From an uncultured Eubacteriaceae bacterium (lineage in GTDB: Bacteria > Bacillota > Clostridia > Oscillospirales > Acutalibacteraceae), in NCBI GenBank assembly GCA_937905915.1, contig CALCVR010000003.1:1-9899 (forward strand): DNA of 9,899 bases, read 5' to 3'. Each line of letters starts with the position of its first letter. Within the stretch, counting starts at the first letter, position 1. Positions 1 through 6,308 of the stretch are shown piece by piece. Under the pieces are notes generated by a model. It saw only the letters and a list, made by a program, of their open reading frames with translations. It did not search any database and was not told where the DNA came from. The position numbers and the translations under genes are program-made.

Positions 1-252
1 AATTACCAGGTCATCGCCGTGGCCGAAGGCTGGGAGGACGGACGCTTGTTTCTTACCCAGCGCAATCGTTTTTTCCCCGGGGACGTGGCCGACTGCCTCC
101 CTCCCAGAGAACAGCCCTTTTTCCTCCCCATAGAGGATCTGCGGGACGAGGCAGGAAACGTCCTGGAAGCGGCGCCCCATCCCATGCAGAGATTGAGCGT
201 CAAATGCGACCGTCCGGTCAAACCCGGCACATTGCTGCGCAAAAAGGCGTAA
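1..252 (+). CDS. Peptidase U32 family protein, C-terminal fragment
   Basis: Only the last 83 residues are in the window, and the gene enters from the left edge in frame 1. The visible part reads VIAVAEGWEDG, then QRNRFFPGD, then a conserved-looking tail with DEAGN, APHPMQ and PVKPGTLLRK. This matches the C-terminal beta-barrel-like domain of U32 peptidases (the YegQ/TrhP group). Members of that group take part in tRNA uridine hydroxylation or collagenase-like activity, but the catalytic part is outside the window, so the subgroup cannot be set. The GTG at 19 is an internal codon, not a start. The stop TAA (250-252) is followed 22 bases later by a strong intrinsic terminator, so this gene ends its transcription unit. 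The family call rests on recognising the tail motifs and is fairly secure; the exact function is inference. Confidence 0.85.
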   Translation, partial: NYQVIAVAEGWEDGRLFLTQRNRFFPGDVADCLPPREQPFFLPIEDLRDEAGNVLEAAPHPMQRLSVKCDRPVKPGTLLRKKA

Positions 253-274
253 TGTAAAAAATAAATCACTTAGG

Positions 275-308
275 AAAGCCCTTGGAGACTGTACCAAGGG
301 CTTTTTTG
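275..308 (+). terminator. Rho-independent terminator after the U32 peptidase gene
   Basis: A perfect 11-bp stem (AAAGCCCTTGG at 275-285 with CCAAGGGCTTT at 294-304) encloses an 8-base loop. A T run at 302-307 overlaps the 3' arm. The orientation fits termination of + strand transcription from the upstream gene. It separates that gene from the penicillin-binding protein, which should need its own promoter between about 309 and 400. I could not recognise a convincing promoter there. Confidence 0.93.
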
Positions 309-401
309 TCGTCTTTTGGAAAAAGGGACTATCCACAAAATCATATGGGCACAATAGAACTATGACATGCCCGGTTTGGCAAGAGAGTTTTGGTTGATCC
401 G

Positions 402-408
402 AAGGAGG
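402..408 (+). promoter_or_regulatory. Ribosome binding site for the penicillin-binding protein
   Basis: AAGGAGG lies 7 bases before the ATG at 416. It is a near-perfect Shine-Dalgarno and fixes this ATG as the start over the later in-frame ATG codons 4, 6 and 8. Confidence 0.9.
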
Positions 409-415
409 ACGTAGC

Positions 416-2104
416 ATGGAGAAGATGCATATGCGCATGGTGGCGGTGTACGCGGTTATCGCTATCATGTTAGCCGTAGGGGCACTGCGAGTATTCAGCA
501 TTTCTACGGGAGAGGCCTATACCCAGGCAGCCCAGCAGAATGGGACGTATAGCCTCACCGTCACCCAAGGGAGAGGGAGCATTTACGACTGCAATCTTCA
601 GCACCTGACAAATTTTCAGGACGGCTACAAAGCAGCCGTTGCAGCCGATCCCCAAACCACACAAGCCTTCTCCCAGGTGCTGCCCGACGATCAGATGCAG
701 ACCATGCTGGACCGCATTGGAGAAGGAAAACCGTATGTGCAAAAGACGGAGGAATATATCCCTGGTACCAAGGCGCTGTTTTTTCCAAACCTAACCCGGT
801 ATCGGGAAGAGGAACCCCTCTGCCCTCATATTATTGGCTATGTGGATGGAGACGGACAGGGAGTGGAAGGGATCGAAGCGGCCTATGACGATTGGCTCAG
901 CCAATCCCAAGGAAAGAGCAAAGTGACCTTTTCGGTCAACGCCGTAGGGGAAACCCTGGCCGGCGTGGAACCCAAGGTGGAGGATACCATGGCCAATGTA
1001 AACGGCGGGGTCATGTTGACCATTGACCGGGACATTCAGGATATCGCCCAAAAAGCGGCCAAGCAGTATTTGGAAAAGGGAGCGGTGGTGGTACTGGATG
1101 TGCGTACCGGAGCCATCCGGGCCAGTGTCAGCCTACCAGATTTTGATCCTGACAACGTACAGGACGCTCTCAATGAGGAAGACGCCCCTTTGCTCAACCG
1201 GACCACATCGGCCTATAATGTGGGATCGGTATTTAAGTTGGTGACAGCCGCAGCTGCATTAGAAAATGGCATCAGTCCCGACCGGATTTACAATTGCACC
1301 GGCAGCGTCGATATTTACGGCGTTACTTTTGATTGTTACCATCAACGAATCCACGGTGTTCAGAATATGGAAGGGGCTTTGGCCCAGTCCTGCAACGCCT
1401 ATTATATTACTCTGGGTCAGGAAATCGGATCTAAAAAGCTGCTGGATATGACGGTCAAAATGGGTTTTGGATCGGGCCTTACCCTGTGCGACGGCATGCA
1501 GAGCGCGGCGGGAACGTTACCCACTATGGATACCCTAAAAATGCCGGCGGCACTGGCTAACTTTTCCTTTGGCCAAGGGGAATTGATGGCAACGCCCTAT
1601 CAGGTGGCGTCTATGGTGCAGTGCATCGCCTCAGGAGGGACTCTGGCGAAGCCTTACTTGGTGGAAGGGCTTGTGGATTCCTCAGGACAATTGGTAGAAC
1701 CCGTCCAGCAAGCTCAGCCGGTACAGGTGCTCAGCGGGGAAACCTGCGACGCTTTGCGCCTCATGATGGCGGCACCGGTGGAGTACGGCACAGGGACCGG
1801 TGCGAAACCAGCTTTTGGCGGCGCCGGTGGTAAAACGGCCACCGCTGAGACAGGGATCCTAGCGGATGGGGAATTTGTCAACCAGACTTGGTTTGCAGGG
1901 TATTTCCCCTATGACAATCCACAGTATGCCGTGGCGGTATTAGCTGAAGACTCTCCCAGAGGCAGTGAAACCTCTACTCCAACCTTCCGTGCCATTGCCG
2001 ACGGTGTTTGGCATCTGATGAGAAAGAGGGGGCAGGAGGTTCCGATCCGTGCCGCAGCCCCGTCCACAGAAGAAAACCAACAAGCTGTGGTTCCACAGGA
2101 TTGA
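416..2104 (+). CDS. Class B penicillin-binding protein (FtsI/SpoVD/PBP2-like transpeptidase)
   Basis: A 562-residue membrane-anchored D,D-transpeptidase that would cross-link peptidoglycan outside the membrane. One N-terminal hydrophobic segment (about residues 8-27) acts as signal-anchor. The non-catalytic module follows, with the family's RGSIYD element (residues 53-58) and the HIIGYVDGDGQGVEGIE stretch (138-154). The transpeptidase domain runs from about 195 to 535. Its three active-site motifs are SVFK (271-274, nucleophile S271), SCN (325-327) and KTA (473-475). The third motif is usually KTG, so Ala at 475 is a deviation. There are no PASTA repeats, and the protein is at the short end for the family. 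The gene is not in a dcw cluster: it sits between a U32 peptidase and alaS. It could serve division, elongation or spore cortex formation, and the sequence does not decide which, so no symbol is given. No terminator is visible after the stop. Confidence 0.93.
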   Translation: MEKMHMRMVAVYAVIAIMLAVGALRVFSISTGEAYTQAAQQNGTYSLTVTQGRGSIYDCNLQHLTNFQDGYKAAVAADPQTTQAFSQVLPDDQMQTMLDRIGEGKPYVQKTEEYIPGTKALFFPNLTRYREEEPLCPHIIGYVDGDGQGVEGIEAAYDDWLSQSQGKSKVTFSVNAVGETLAGVEPKVEDTMANVNGGVMLTIDRDIQDIAQKAAKQYLEKGAVVVLDVRTGAIRASVSLPDFDPDNVQDALNEEDAPLLNRTTSAYNVGSVFKLVTAAAALENGISPDRIYNCTGSVDIYGVTFDCYHQRIHGVQNMEGALAQSCNAYYITLGQEIGSKKLLDMTVKMGFGSGLTLCDGMQSAAGTLPTMDTLKMPAALANFSFGQGELMATPYQVASMVQCIASGGTLAKPYLVEGLVDSSGQLVEPVQQAQPVQVLSGETCDALRLMMAAPVEYGTGTGAKPAFGGAGGKTATAETGILADGEFVNQTWFAGYFPYDNPQYAVAVLAEDSPRGSETSTPTFRAIADGVWHLMRKRGQEVPIRAAAPSTEENQQAVVPQD

Positions 2105-2158
2105 GTCAAAAAAACACGGGAAAAAGGCGAAAAAGGGAAGCAAAGGCCGGTCCAATGG

Positions 2159-2187
2159 TTGACATCCCAAAACCGAAATCGTATAAT
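2159..2187 (+). promoter_or_regulatory. Consensus sigma-A promoter for the alaS leader
   Basis: TTGACA (2159-2164) and TATAAT (2182-2187) are both exact consensus hexamers, separated by the optimal 17 bp. Transcription would begin near 2194-2195, about 70 bases before T-box stem I. A constitutively strong promoter with control passed to the downstream attenuator is the usual T-box arrangement. The stretch from 2105 to 2158, after the PBP stop, is purine-rich and holds no other signal that I can see. Confidence 0.9.
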
Positions 2188-2448
2188 AAATCCTGTATGA
2201 GGAATTGCACAATGTGTTTTGAAGATCACAGGATGCAATACAGTGATTTTGTATGATGCGATTTTGGCTTTGACGGGAAGAAGCCAGCGTCCAGCTTTTA
2301 GAGAGGGAACCCCTTTGGCTGTAAGGTTTCTAGCACAGGGACGTTTGGCAGGCCATCCCTGAGCCTTCGGCGGTGAAAGCCGCGCGTTTGTCCCCGCGTT
2401 AAGGGGCGCAAAGAGGCGTTTTGCCCTAGATAAGGCAAAACGCAATTT

Positions 2449-2476
2449 GGGTGGTACCACGGAAGGCCTCCGTCCC
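2449..2476 (+). promoter_or_regulatory. T-box antiterminator fold
   Basis: GGG (2449-2451) pairs with CCC (2474-2476), and ACGGA (2459-2463) pairs with TCCGT (2469-2473). The 7-base bulge TGGTACC (2452-2458) lies between the two helices and accepts the tRNA NCCA end. The 3' arm is shared with the terminator stem, so the two folds exclude each other. Confidence 0.9.
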
Positions 2477-2502
2477 ATAGCGGGGCGGGGGTCTATTCTT
2501 TT
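2464..2502 (+). terminator. T-box-controlled intrinsic terminator before alaS
   Basis: CCTCCGTCCC (2467-2476) pairs with GGGGCGGGGG (2482-2491) over 10 bp, with two G-U pairs and a 5-base loop. The stem can be extended outward by about 3 pairs. A U-rich tail ATTCTTTT follows at 2495-2502. This is the default OFF structure when tRNA-Ala is charged. It competes directly with the antiterminator for bases 2467-2476. Confidence 0.9.
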
Positions 2503-2525
2503 GTAGACGATAATTCAGCATGGTA

Positions 2526-2534
2526 AAGGAAGGA
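2526..2534 (+). promoter_or_regulatory. Ribosome binding site that sets the alaS start
   Basis: AAGGAAGGA lies 9 bases before the ATG at 2544. It falls inside the extended reading frame that could begin at ATG 2520, which has no Shine-Dalgarno in front of it. This favours 2544 as the true start. Confidence 0.8.
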
Positions 2535-2543
2535 CGATGGAAC

Positions 2544-5186
2544 ATGAAATGGACCGGCCTCAATGAGCTGCGTGAAAAGTACTTGTCGTTTTTTGAGACA
2601 AAGGATCACTTAAGGCTCAAAAGTTTCCCCTTAGTCCCCCAAGGGGATAAGAGCTTGCTGCTCATCAACTCCGGCATGGCGCCGATGAAAAAATATTTCA
2701 CAGGGGAGGTCACACCGCCTCATAAACGGGTCACTACCTGCCAGAAGTGCATCCGAACCCCGGACATCGAGCGGGTTGGCAAAACCGCCCGCCACGGCAC
2801 CTATTTTGAAATGCTGGGCAACTTCTCCTTTGGCGACTATTTTAAGCACGAAGCATGCGCTTGGGCGTGGGAGTTCTGCACCAAGGTCATCGAACTTCCG
2901 GTTGACCGCATCTGGGTGTCCATCTACCAGGACGACGACCAAGCCTTTGACATTTGGACCAAAGAAGTAGGTGTGGACGCCTCCCATATCGTCCGCTTGG
3001 GGAAGGAAGATAACTTCTGGGAACACGGTACCGGTCCCTGCGGCCCCTGTTCCGAGCTTTATTTTGACCGGGGCGAGCAATACGGCTGCGGCTCCCCTAC
3101 CTGCGGCGTAGGCTGCGACTGCGACCGTTTTGTAGAGTTCTGGAACCTGGTGTTCACCCAGTTTGACAGCGACGGCCAAGGCAATTACACCCCCTTGGAT
3201 CATCCCAACATCGACACCGGAATGGGCCTCGAACGCCTGGCCTGCATTATGCAGGGGGTGGATAACCTCTTTGAAGTGGATACAGTCAGGAACATCATGC
3301 AGCATGTTAGCCGCATCGCCGGCATCCACTATGGGGACGACCCCAAATCAGATGTATCCCTGCGGGTCATCACCGACCATATCCGTTCTACCGTCTTCAT
3401 GGTGGGGGACGGCGTCATGCCGTCCAACGAAGGACGGGGCTATGTTCTGCGTCGTCTGTTGCGCCGCGCCGCCCGTCATGGACGTTTGCTGGGCATTCAG
3501 GGATCTTTCCTGGCCCAGGTGTGCGACACTGTTATCCAGGAGAACAAAGAGGCTTATCCTGAGCTGATGCAAAAGCGGGACTTTATCAAAAAACTCATTG
3601 CCAACGAGGAAGAGGCTTTTGGCAAAACCATTGATCAGGGCCTTCAGCTTCTGAACGCTATGATTGATGAGCTGGATGGAGAAGAGCTGTCCGGACAAGA
3701 TGCCTTCAAACTATACGATACCTTTGGATTCCCCATCGACCTGACGTTGGAAATCCTCAGTGAAAGAAATATGAAAGCCGATGAAAAGAGCTTCCATGAG
3801 CTTATGCGCCAGCAGCGGGAACGAGCCAGAGCCGCCCGGAAATCCTCCGACGGCGAGGCATGGGCTGGATCCAAATCCCTGTTGGAGGAGCTTCCCGCCA
3901 CGGAATTTGTCGGTTACCAGCGCATGGAGCAGGATAACGTATCGGTGACAGCTATGGTGTCCGGCGGCGAATGGGCCGAGACGGTGACCGAAGGCCAGGA
4001 GGCCATTTTGGTGCTGGATTCCACCCCCTTCTACGCCGAAAGCGGCGGCCAGGTAGGGGACACTGGCATGATCACAGGAGCCGGCTTTGTCTTTGAAATA
4101 ACCGATACTCATAAAACCCATGCCGGAGCTATTTACCACCAAGGGAAATTGATCAGTGGAGAAGTGCATGTGGGCGACAAAGCCGATGCCAAGGTGGATG
4201 AAAAACGCCGTCAGGCCATTATGCGCAACCATACGGCAGCCCATCTGCTGCAAGCGGCGCTGCGCCGGGTGTTGGGAACCCATGTGGAACAGGCGGGGCA
4301 GCTGGTCAGCGACCGGTCTGTACGTTTTGACTTTACCCATTTTTCCGCTTTGACTCCTGAGGAACTGCGCCAAGTGGAGCGGGAAATCAACGATATTATT
4401 CTGGAAGGCCGGGAGGTCGCCACTTCCGAAATGCCCATTGATGAAGCCCGTAAACTAGGCGCTATGGCCTTGTTTGGTGAAAAATATGGGGATATCGTCC
4501 GTGTTGTGGATGTCAAAGATTGGTCGGTGGAACTGTGCGGCGGCACTCACGTGGACAATACCGCCAAACTGGGCCTCTTTAAGATTATATCGGAGGGCTC
4601 GGTGGCAGCCGGTGTACGCCGCATCGAGGCTGTAACCGGCCAGGGTGTGCTGGACGCTTTTGATTTGGCAAATACCATCCTTACCGAAGCAGCCGCGGCA
4701 CTCAAGGCGTCGGGTACCGGCGATATGGTCCGCCGCGCCGCCCAGATTGCCTTAGAACTCAAGGAAAAGGATAAGGAGATTGAACGCCTTAACAATCGTT
4801 TGACCAATGCCTGGGTCAAGGACTTGCTTAAAAATGCCAAGGACGTCCAAGGAATCAAGGTCATTGGAGCGGCATTTACAGGGGCGAATGCCGATATGCT
4901 GCGCAATCTGTGCGACCAATTTAAAGGCGACGGCATGGACTTGGTAGCGGTTGTAGCCGGCATCCAGGAGGAAAAAGGCACCGTCAGCTTTGCCTGCGCC
5001 TGTAGTAAAGGGGCTATGGCCAAGGGCGCCCACGCGGGCAATATCGTCCGGGAGGTGGCCAAAATTGCCGGAGGATCGGGCGGCGGACGTCCTGACCGCG
5101 CCATGGCTGGCGGCAAAGACGTCACAAAAGTGGACGAAGCCCTTAACGCTTTAAACGATATTCTGGAAGCACAGCTTTCCAAATAG
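2544..5186 (+). CDS. alaS: Alanine--tRNA ligase
   Basis: Class II synthetase that charges tRNA-Ala in the cytoplasm, 880 residues from the chosen start, which is the normal length. The N-terminus MKWTGLNELREKYLSFFE is the family's usual beginning. The upstream ATG at 2520 would add 8 unmatched residues and lacks an RBS. The aminoacylation domain covers about residues 1-240, with motif 2 around 71-101 (RHGTYFEMLGNFSFGDYF) and motif 3 at 224-238 (DTGMGLERL). A Cys-rich insert (C182, C187, C191, C193) precedes RFVEFWNLVF, as I recall from other clostridial AlaRS. The editing domain, which removes mischarged Ser/Gly, has HTAAH at 563-567 and CGGTH at 665-669, its metal-binding set. The C-terminal DHHA1/C-Ala domain ends with GGSGGGRPDRA at 843-853. 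No key residue is missing. Expression is controlled by the T-box, and the gene heads a probable co-directional cluster. Confidence 0.98.
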   Translation: MKWTGLNELREKYLSFFETKDHLRLKSFPLVPQGDKSLLLINSGMAPMKKYFTGEVTPPHKRVTTCQKCIRTPDIERVGKTARHGTYFEMLGNFSFGDYFKHEACAWAWEFCTKVIELPVDRIWVSIYQDDDQAFDIWTKEVGVDASHIVRLGKEDNFWEHGTGPCGPCSELYFDRGEQYGCGSPTCGVGCDCDRFVEFWNLVFTQFDSDGQGNYTPLDHPNIDTGMGLERLACIMQGVDNLFEVDTVRNIMQHVSRIAGIHYGDDPKSDVSLRVITDHIRSTVFMVGDGVMPSNEGRGYVLRRLLRRAARHGRLLGIQGSFLAQVCDTVIQENKEAYPELMQKRDFIKKLIANEEEAFGKTIDQGLQLLNAMIDELDGEELSGQDAFKLYDTFGFPIDLTLEILSERNMKADEKSFHELMRQQRERARAARKSSDGEAWAGSKSLLEELPATEFVGYQRMEQDNVSVTAMVSGGEWAETVTEGQEAILVLDSTPFYAESGGQVGDTGMITGAGFVFEITDTHKTHAGAIYHQGKLISGEVHVGDKADAKVDEKRRQAIMRNHTAAHLLQAALRRVLGTHVEQAGQLVSDRSVRFDFTHFSALTPEELRQVEREINDIILEGREVATSEMPIDEARKLGAMALFGEKYGDIVRVVDVKDWSVELCGGTHVDNTAKLGLFKIISEGSVAAGVRRIEAVTGQGVLDAFDLANTILTEAAAALKASGTGDMVRRAAQIALELKEKDKEIERLNNRLTNAWVKDLLKNAKDVQGIKVIGAAFTGANADMLRNLCDQFKGDGMDLVAVVAGIQEEKGTVSFACACSKGAMAKGAHAGNIVREVAKIAGGSGGGRPDRAMAGGKDVTKVDEALNALNDILEAQLSK

Positions 5187-5190
5187 CAAA

Positions 5191-5229
5191 AGAGGCCTGG
5201 CTTTTTCAGAAAATGAAAAAGGCCAAGCT
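5191..5229 (-). terminator. Imperfect hairpin in the alaS-HIT gap, possibly a minus-strand terminator
   Basis: The core is CTTTTTCA pairing with TGAAAAAG around a GAAAA loop. TGG/CCA extends it past a bulged G, and weaker outer pairs follow. On the + strand no U-tract follows the 3' arm. On the minus strand the stem is followed by a T-rich run (complement of the AAAAG just after the alaS stop). It could also be an mRNA processing or stability element. Function is inference. Confidence 0.4.
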
Positions 5230-5247
5230 TTCAATACAAAAAACAAA

Positions 5248-5262
5248 CCCGTCAGAGACGGG
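5248..5262 (+). other. Small hairpin just upstream of the HIT-family gene RBS
   Basis: CCCGT (5248-5252) pairs with ACGGG (5258-5262) around a 5-base loop. It ends 5 bases before the Shine-Dalgarno of the next gene. It is short and may be incidental, or it may tune ribosome access. Confidence 0.3.
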
Positions 5263-5282
5263 AATAAAAGGAGGTTTTTCAC

Positions 5283-5624
5283 GTGGAAGATTGCCTTTTC
5301 TGTAAGATTGCGGCAGGGGAAATCCCCTCCAAAAAGCTGTATGAGGACGATAAGGTGCTGGTGTTTCACGACATCGATCCTAAGGCGCCCTTTCATGTGC
5401 TTATCATTCCCAAACAGCACATCCAGTCGGCGGCCTGCATCAACGCAGAAAACAGCGGCATCGTGGCCTATATCTTTGAGATCGCCGCTAAAATCGCCAA
5501 GGAACAGAATCTAAAGGATGGCTTCCGTCTGGTCAACAATTGTGGCGAACAGGGCGGTCAGACGGTAAATCATCTGCATTTTCATATGCTGGCCGGCCGT
5601 AATCTGGGATGGCCTCCCGGCTGA
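5283..5624 (+). CDS. HIT-family (histidine triad, Hint-type) nucleotide-binding protein
   Basis: A 113-residue cytoplasmic protein, full length for the Hint branch, whose members hydrolyse nucleoside phosphoramidates or related AMP-linked substrates. The start is GTG at 5283, 8 bases after AAGGAGG (5268-5274). The N-terminus has CLFCKI (C4, C7) and AGEIPSKKLYEDD, typical of bacterial Hint proteins. HVLIIPKQH follows at 38-46. The histidine triad HLHFHML has H97, H99 and H101, with H99 expected to be the nucleophile. The upstream NNCGEQGGQTV (86-96) is the conserved active-site loop. It lies 96 bases after alaS on the same strand, and the spacer has hairpins but no + strand terminator, so co-transcription is likely. 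The physiological substrate cannot be told from the sequence. Confidence 0.95.
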   Translation: MEDCLFCKIAAGEIPSKKLYEDDKVLVFHDIDPKAPFHVLIIPKQHIQSAACINAENSGIVAYIFEIAAKIAKEQNLKDGFRLVNNCGEQGGQTVNHLHFHMLAGRNLGWPPG

Positions 5625-5634
5625 TAGGCGTTAG

Positions 5635-5673
5635 AAAAAGAAGGGGAAAGGCTGTTTCATAAGCCTTTCCCCT
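5635..5673 (-). terminator. Strong intrinsic-terminator-like hairpin facing the minus strand
   Basis: A perfect 12-bp stem (5642-5653 with 5662-5673) has an 8-base loop. On the + strand the 3' arm is followed by CCCAGGAGG, with no U-tract. On the minus strand it is followed by TCTTTTT (complement of 5635-5641), giving a textbook intrinsic terminator against antisense transcription. No minus-strand gene is evident nearby. A role in + strand mRNA stability is an alternative. Confidence 0.55.
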
Positions 5674-5721
5674 CCCAGGAGGAAAATAGCATATTTCCCT
5701 TGCTGAAAAAGGAGTAAAACA

Positions 5722-6261
5722 ATGAGGACCTATGAATTAAACGTATGCGGCCTTACCCGTCAGCTGCCCATTTGTCCGGTCAGCGATACACTGGATATTG
5801 CGGCATTTATCATGTTTGGCGACGTGGAGCTGACGGTCAAGGCCGCAGAAGAGCTTCTGAAACGGTGCCCACAGCACGACGTGGTGGTGACCGCTGAGGC
5901 AAAGGGCATTCCGCTGGCTTACGAGATGGCCCGTCAAGGCTGTGGGGAATATATCGTGGCCCGCAAGTCCACCAAGCTCTATATGCCCGATCCCTTGAAG
6001 GTGGAGGTGCGTTCCATCACCACCGACCGGCTCCAGACCTTGTATATCAGCCGGGAAGACGCTGCGAAACTCAAAGGGAAACGGGTTTTGGTAGTGGACG
6101 ACGTCATCAGTACCGGGGAATCCCTCCATGCGATGGATGAGCTGATCGGCCAGGCTGGAGGCACGATTGTAGGCCAGGCAGCTGTCTTGGCCGAGGGAGA
6201 TGCCGCCGACCGGAAAGATATTATTTATCTGGAGCCGCTTCCCCTATTTTTTAAGGACTAA
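5722..6261 (+). CDS. APRT-like purine phosphoribosyltransferase family protein
   Basis: A 179-residue type I phosphoribosyltransferase, predicted cytoplasmic. The PRPP-binding signature VLVVDDVISTGES is at residues 122-134. Upstream, TAEAKGIPLAYEMA (57-70) aligns with the TEARGFLFG region of adenine PRTases. ARKSTKLYM (80-88) aligns with the RKPGKLP segment, and TTDRLQTLYI (100-109) with the YGTDQLEIH strand. The N-terminal hood motif of classical Apt (the PGIxFRD segment) is not seen, so the base acted on is uncertain: adenine, xanthine or another purine. The start ATG is supported by AAGGAG at 5709-5714, 7 bases upstream. It sits between the HIT protein and comEC on the same strand. It most likely serves purine salvage; a regulatory PRT-fold role is possible but has no support here. 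Confidence 0.85.
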   Translation: MRTYELNVCGLTRQLPICPVSDTLDIAAFIMFGDVELTVKAAEELLKRCPQHDVVVTAEAKGIPLAYEMARQGCGEYIVARKSTKLYMPDPLKVEVRSITTDRLQTLYISREDAAKLKGKRVLVVDDVISTGESLHAMDELIGQAGGTIVGQAAVLAEGDAADRKDIIYLEPLPLFFKD

Positions 6262-6308
6262 AGGGTTCTTATCTACAAAAAGCGATGACAACACAAGGGG
6301 AGGCAACA

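Larger units (their letters stand above)
2266..2502 (+). promoter_or_regulatory. Alanine T-box riboswitch upstream of alaS
   Basis: A tRNA-sensing transcription attenuator. Stem I spans 2266-2365: a kink-turn-like base (GGCTT with GAGCC, GGGA 2275-2278 with TCCC 2356-2359), a specifier loop (AGAA on the left, AGGCCA on the right), a stem pairing 2283-2292 with 2339-2349, and a distal arm pairing 2306-2311 with 2325-2330. The specifier is GCC (2352-2354) followed by A, an alanine codon read by tRNA-Ala with anticodon GGC. The 2366-2415 stretch holds short GC hairpins, probably the stem II and IIA/B pseudoknot. Stem III is a perfect 10-bp hairpin (2416-2425 with 2434-2443). The T-box core is GGGTGGTACCACGG (2449-2462). 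Its UGGU matches an A discriminator base, as in tRNA-Ala. Uncharged tRNA-Ala should stabilise the antiterminator and let alaS be transcribed. Confidence 0.95.

Noticed and set aside
309..400. A possible promoter for the penicillin-binding protein (TTGGAA near 316 with CATATG near 342)
   Set aside because: The spacing is about 20 bp and the -10 match is poor. No convincing sigma-A or sporulation-sigma pattern could be set by eye.
2008..2256. An 82-codon + strand frame overlapping the PBP end and the alaS promoter
   Set aside because: It overlaps the PBP C-terminus in another frame, crosses the perfect promoter, and shows no family resemblance.
1909..2478. A 189-codon open frame on the minus strand over the PBP 3' end and the T-box
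   Set aside because: It overlaps a clear coding region and a structured riboswitch, has no recognisable domain, and its low-complexity, Arg/Pro-rich start is typical of an antisense shadow.
2520..2543. The upstream ATG at 2520 as the alaS start
   Set aside because: It has no Shine-Dalgarno, lies just after the T-box terminator, and would put the good AAGGAAGGA RBS inside the coding region.
2631..3329. A 232-codon minus-strand frame inside alaS
   Set aside because: It is fully antisense to conserved AlaRS catalytic sequence. High-GC third-position bias readily leaves such frames open.
6285..6308. The ATG at 6285 as the comEC start
   Set aside because: No RBS precedes it, and a strong AAGGGGAGG sits inside that extension 5 bases before ATG 6309.
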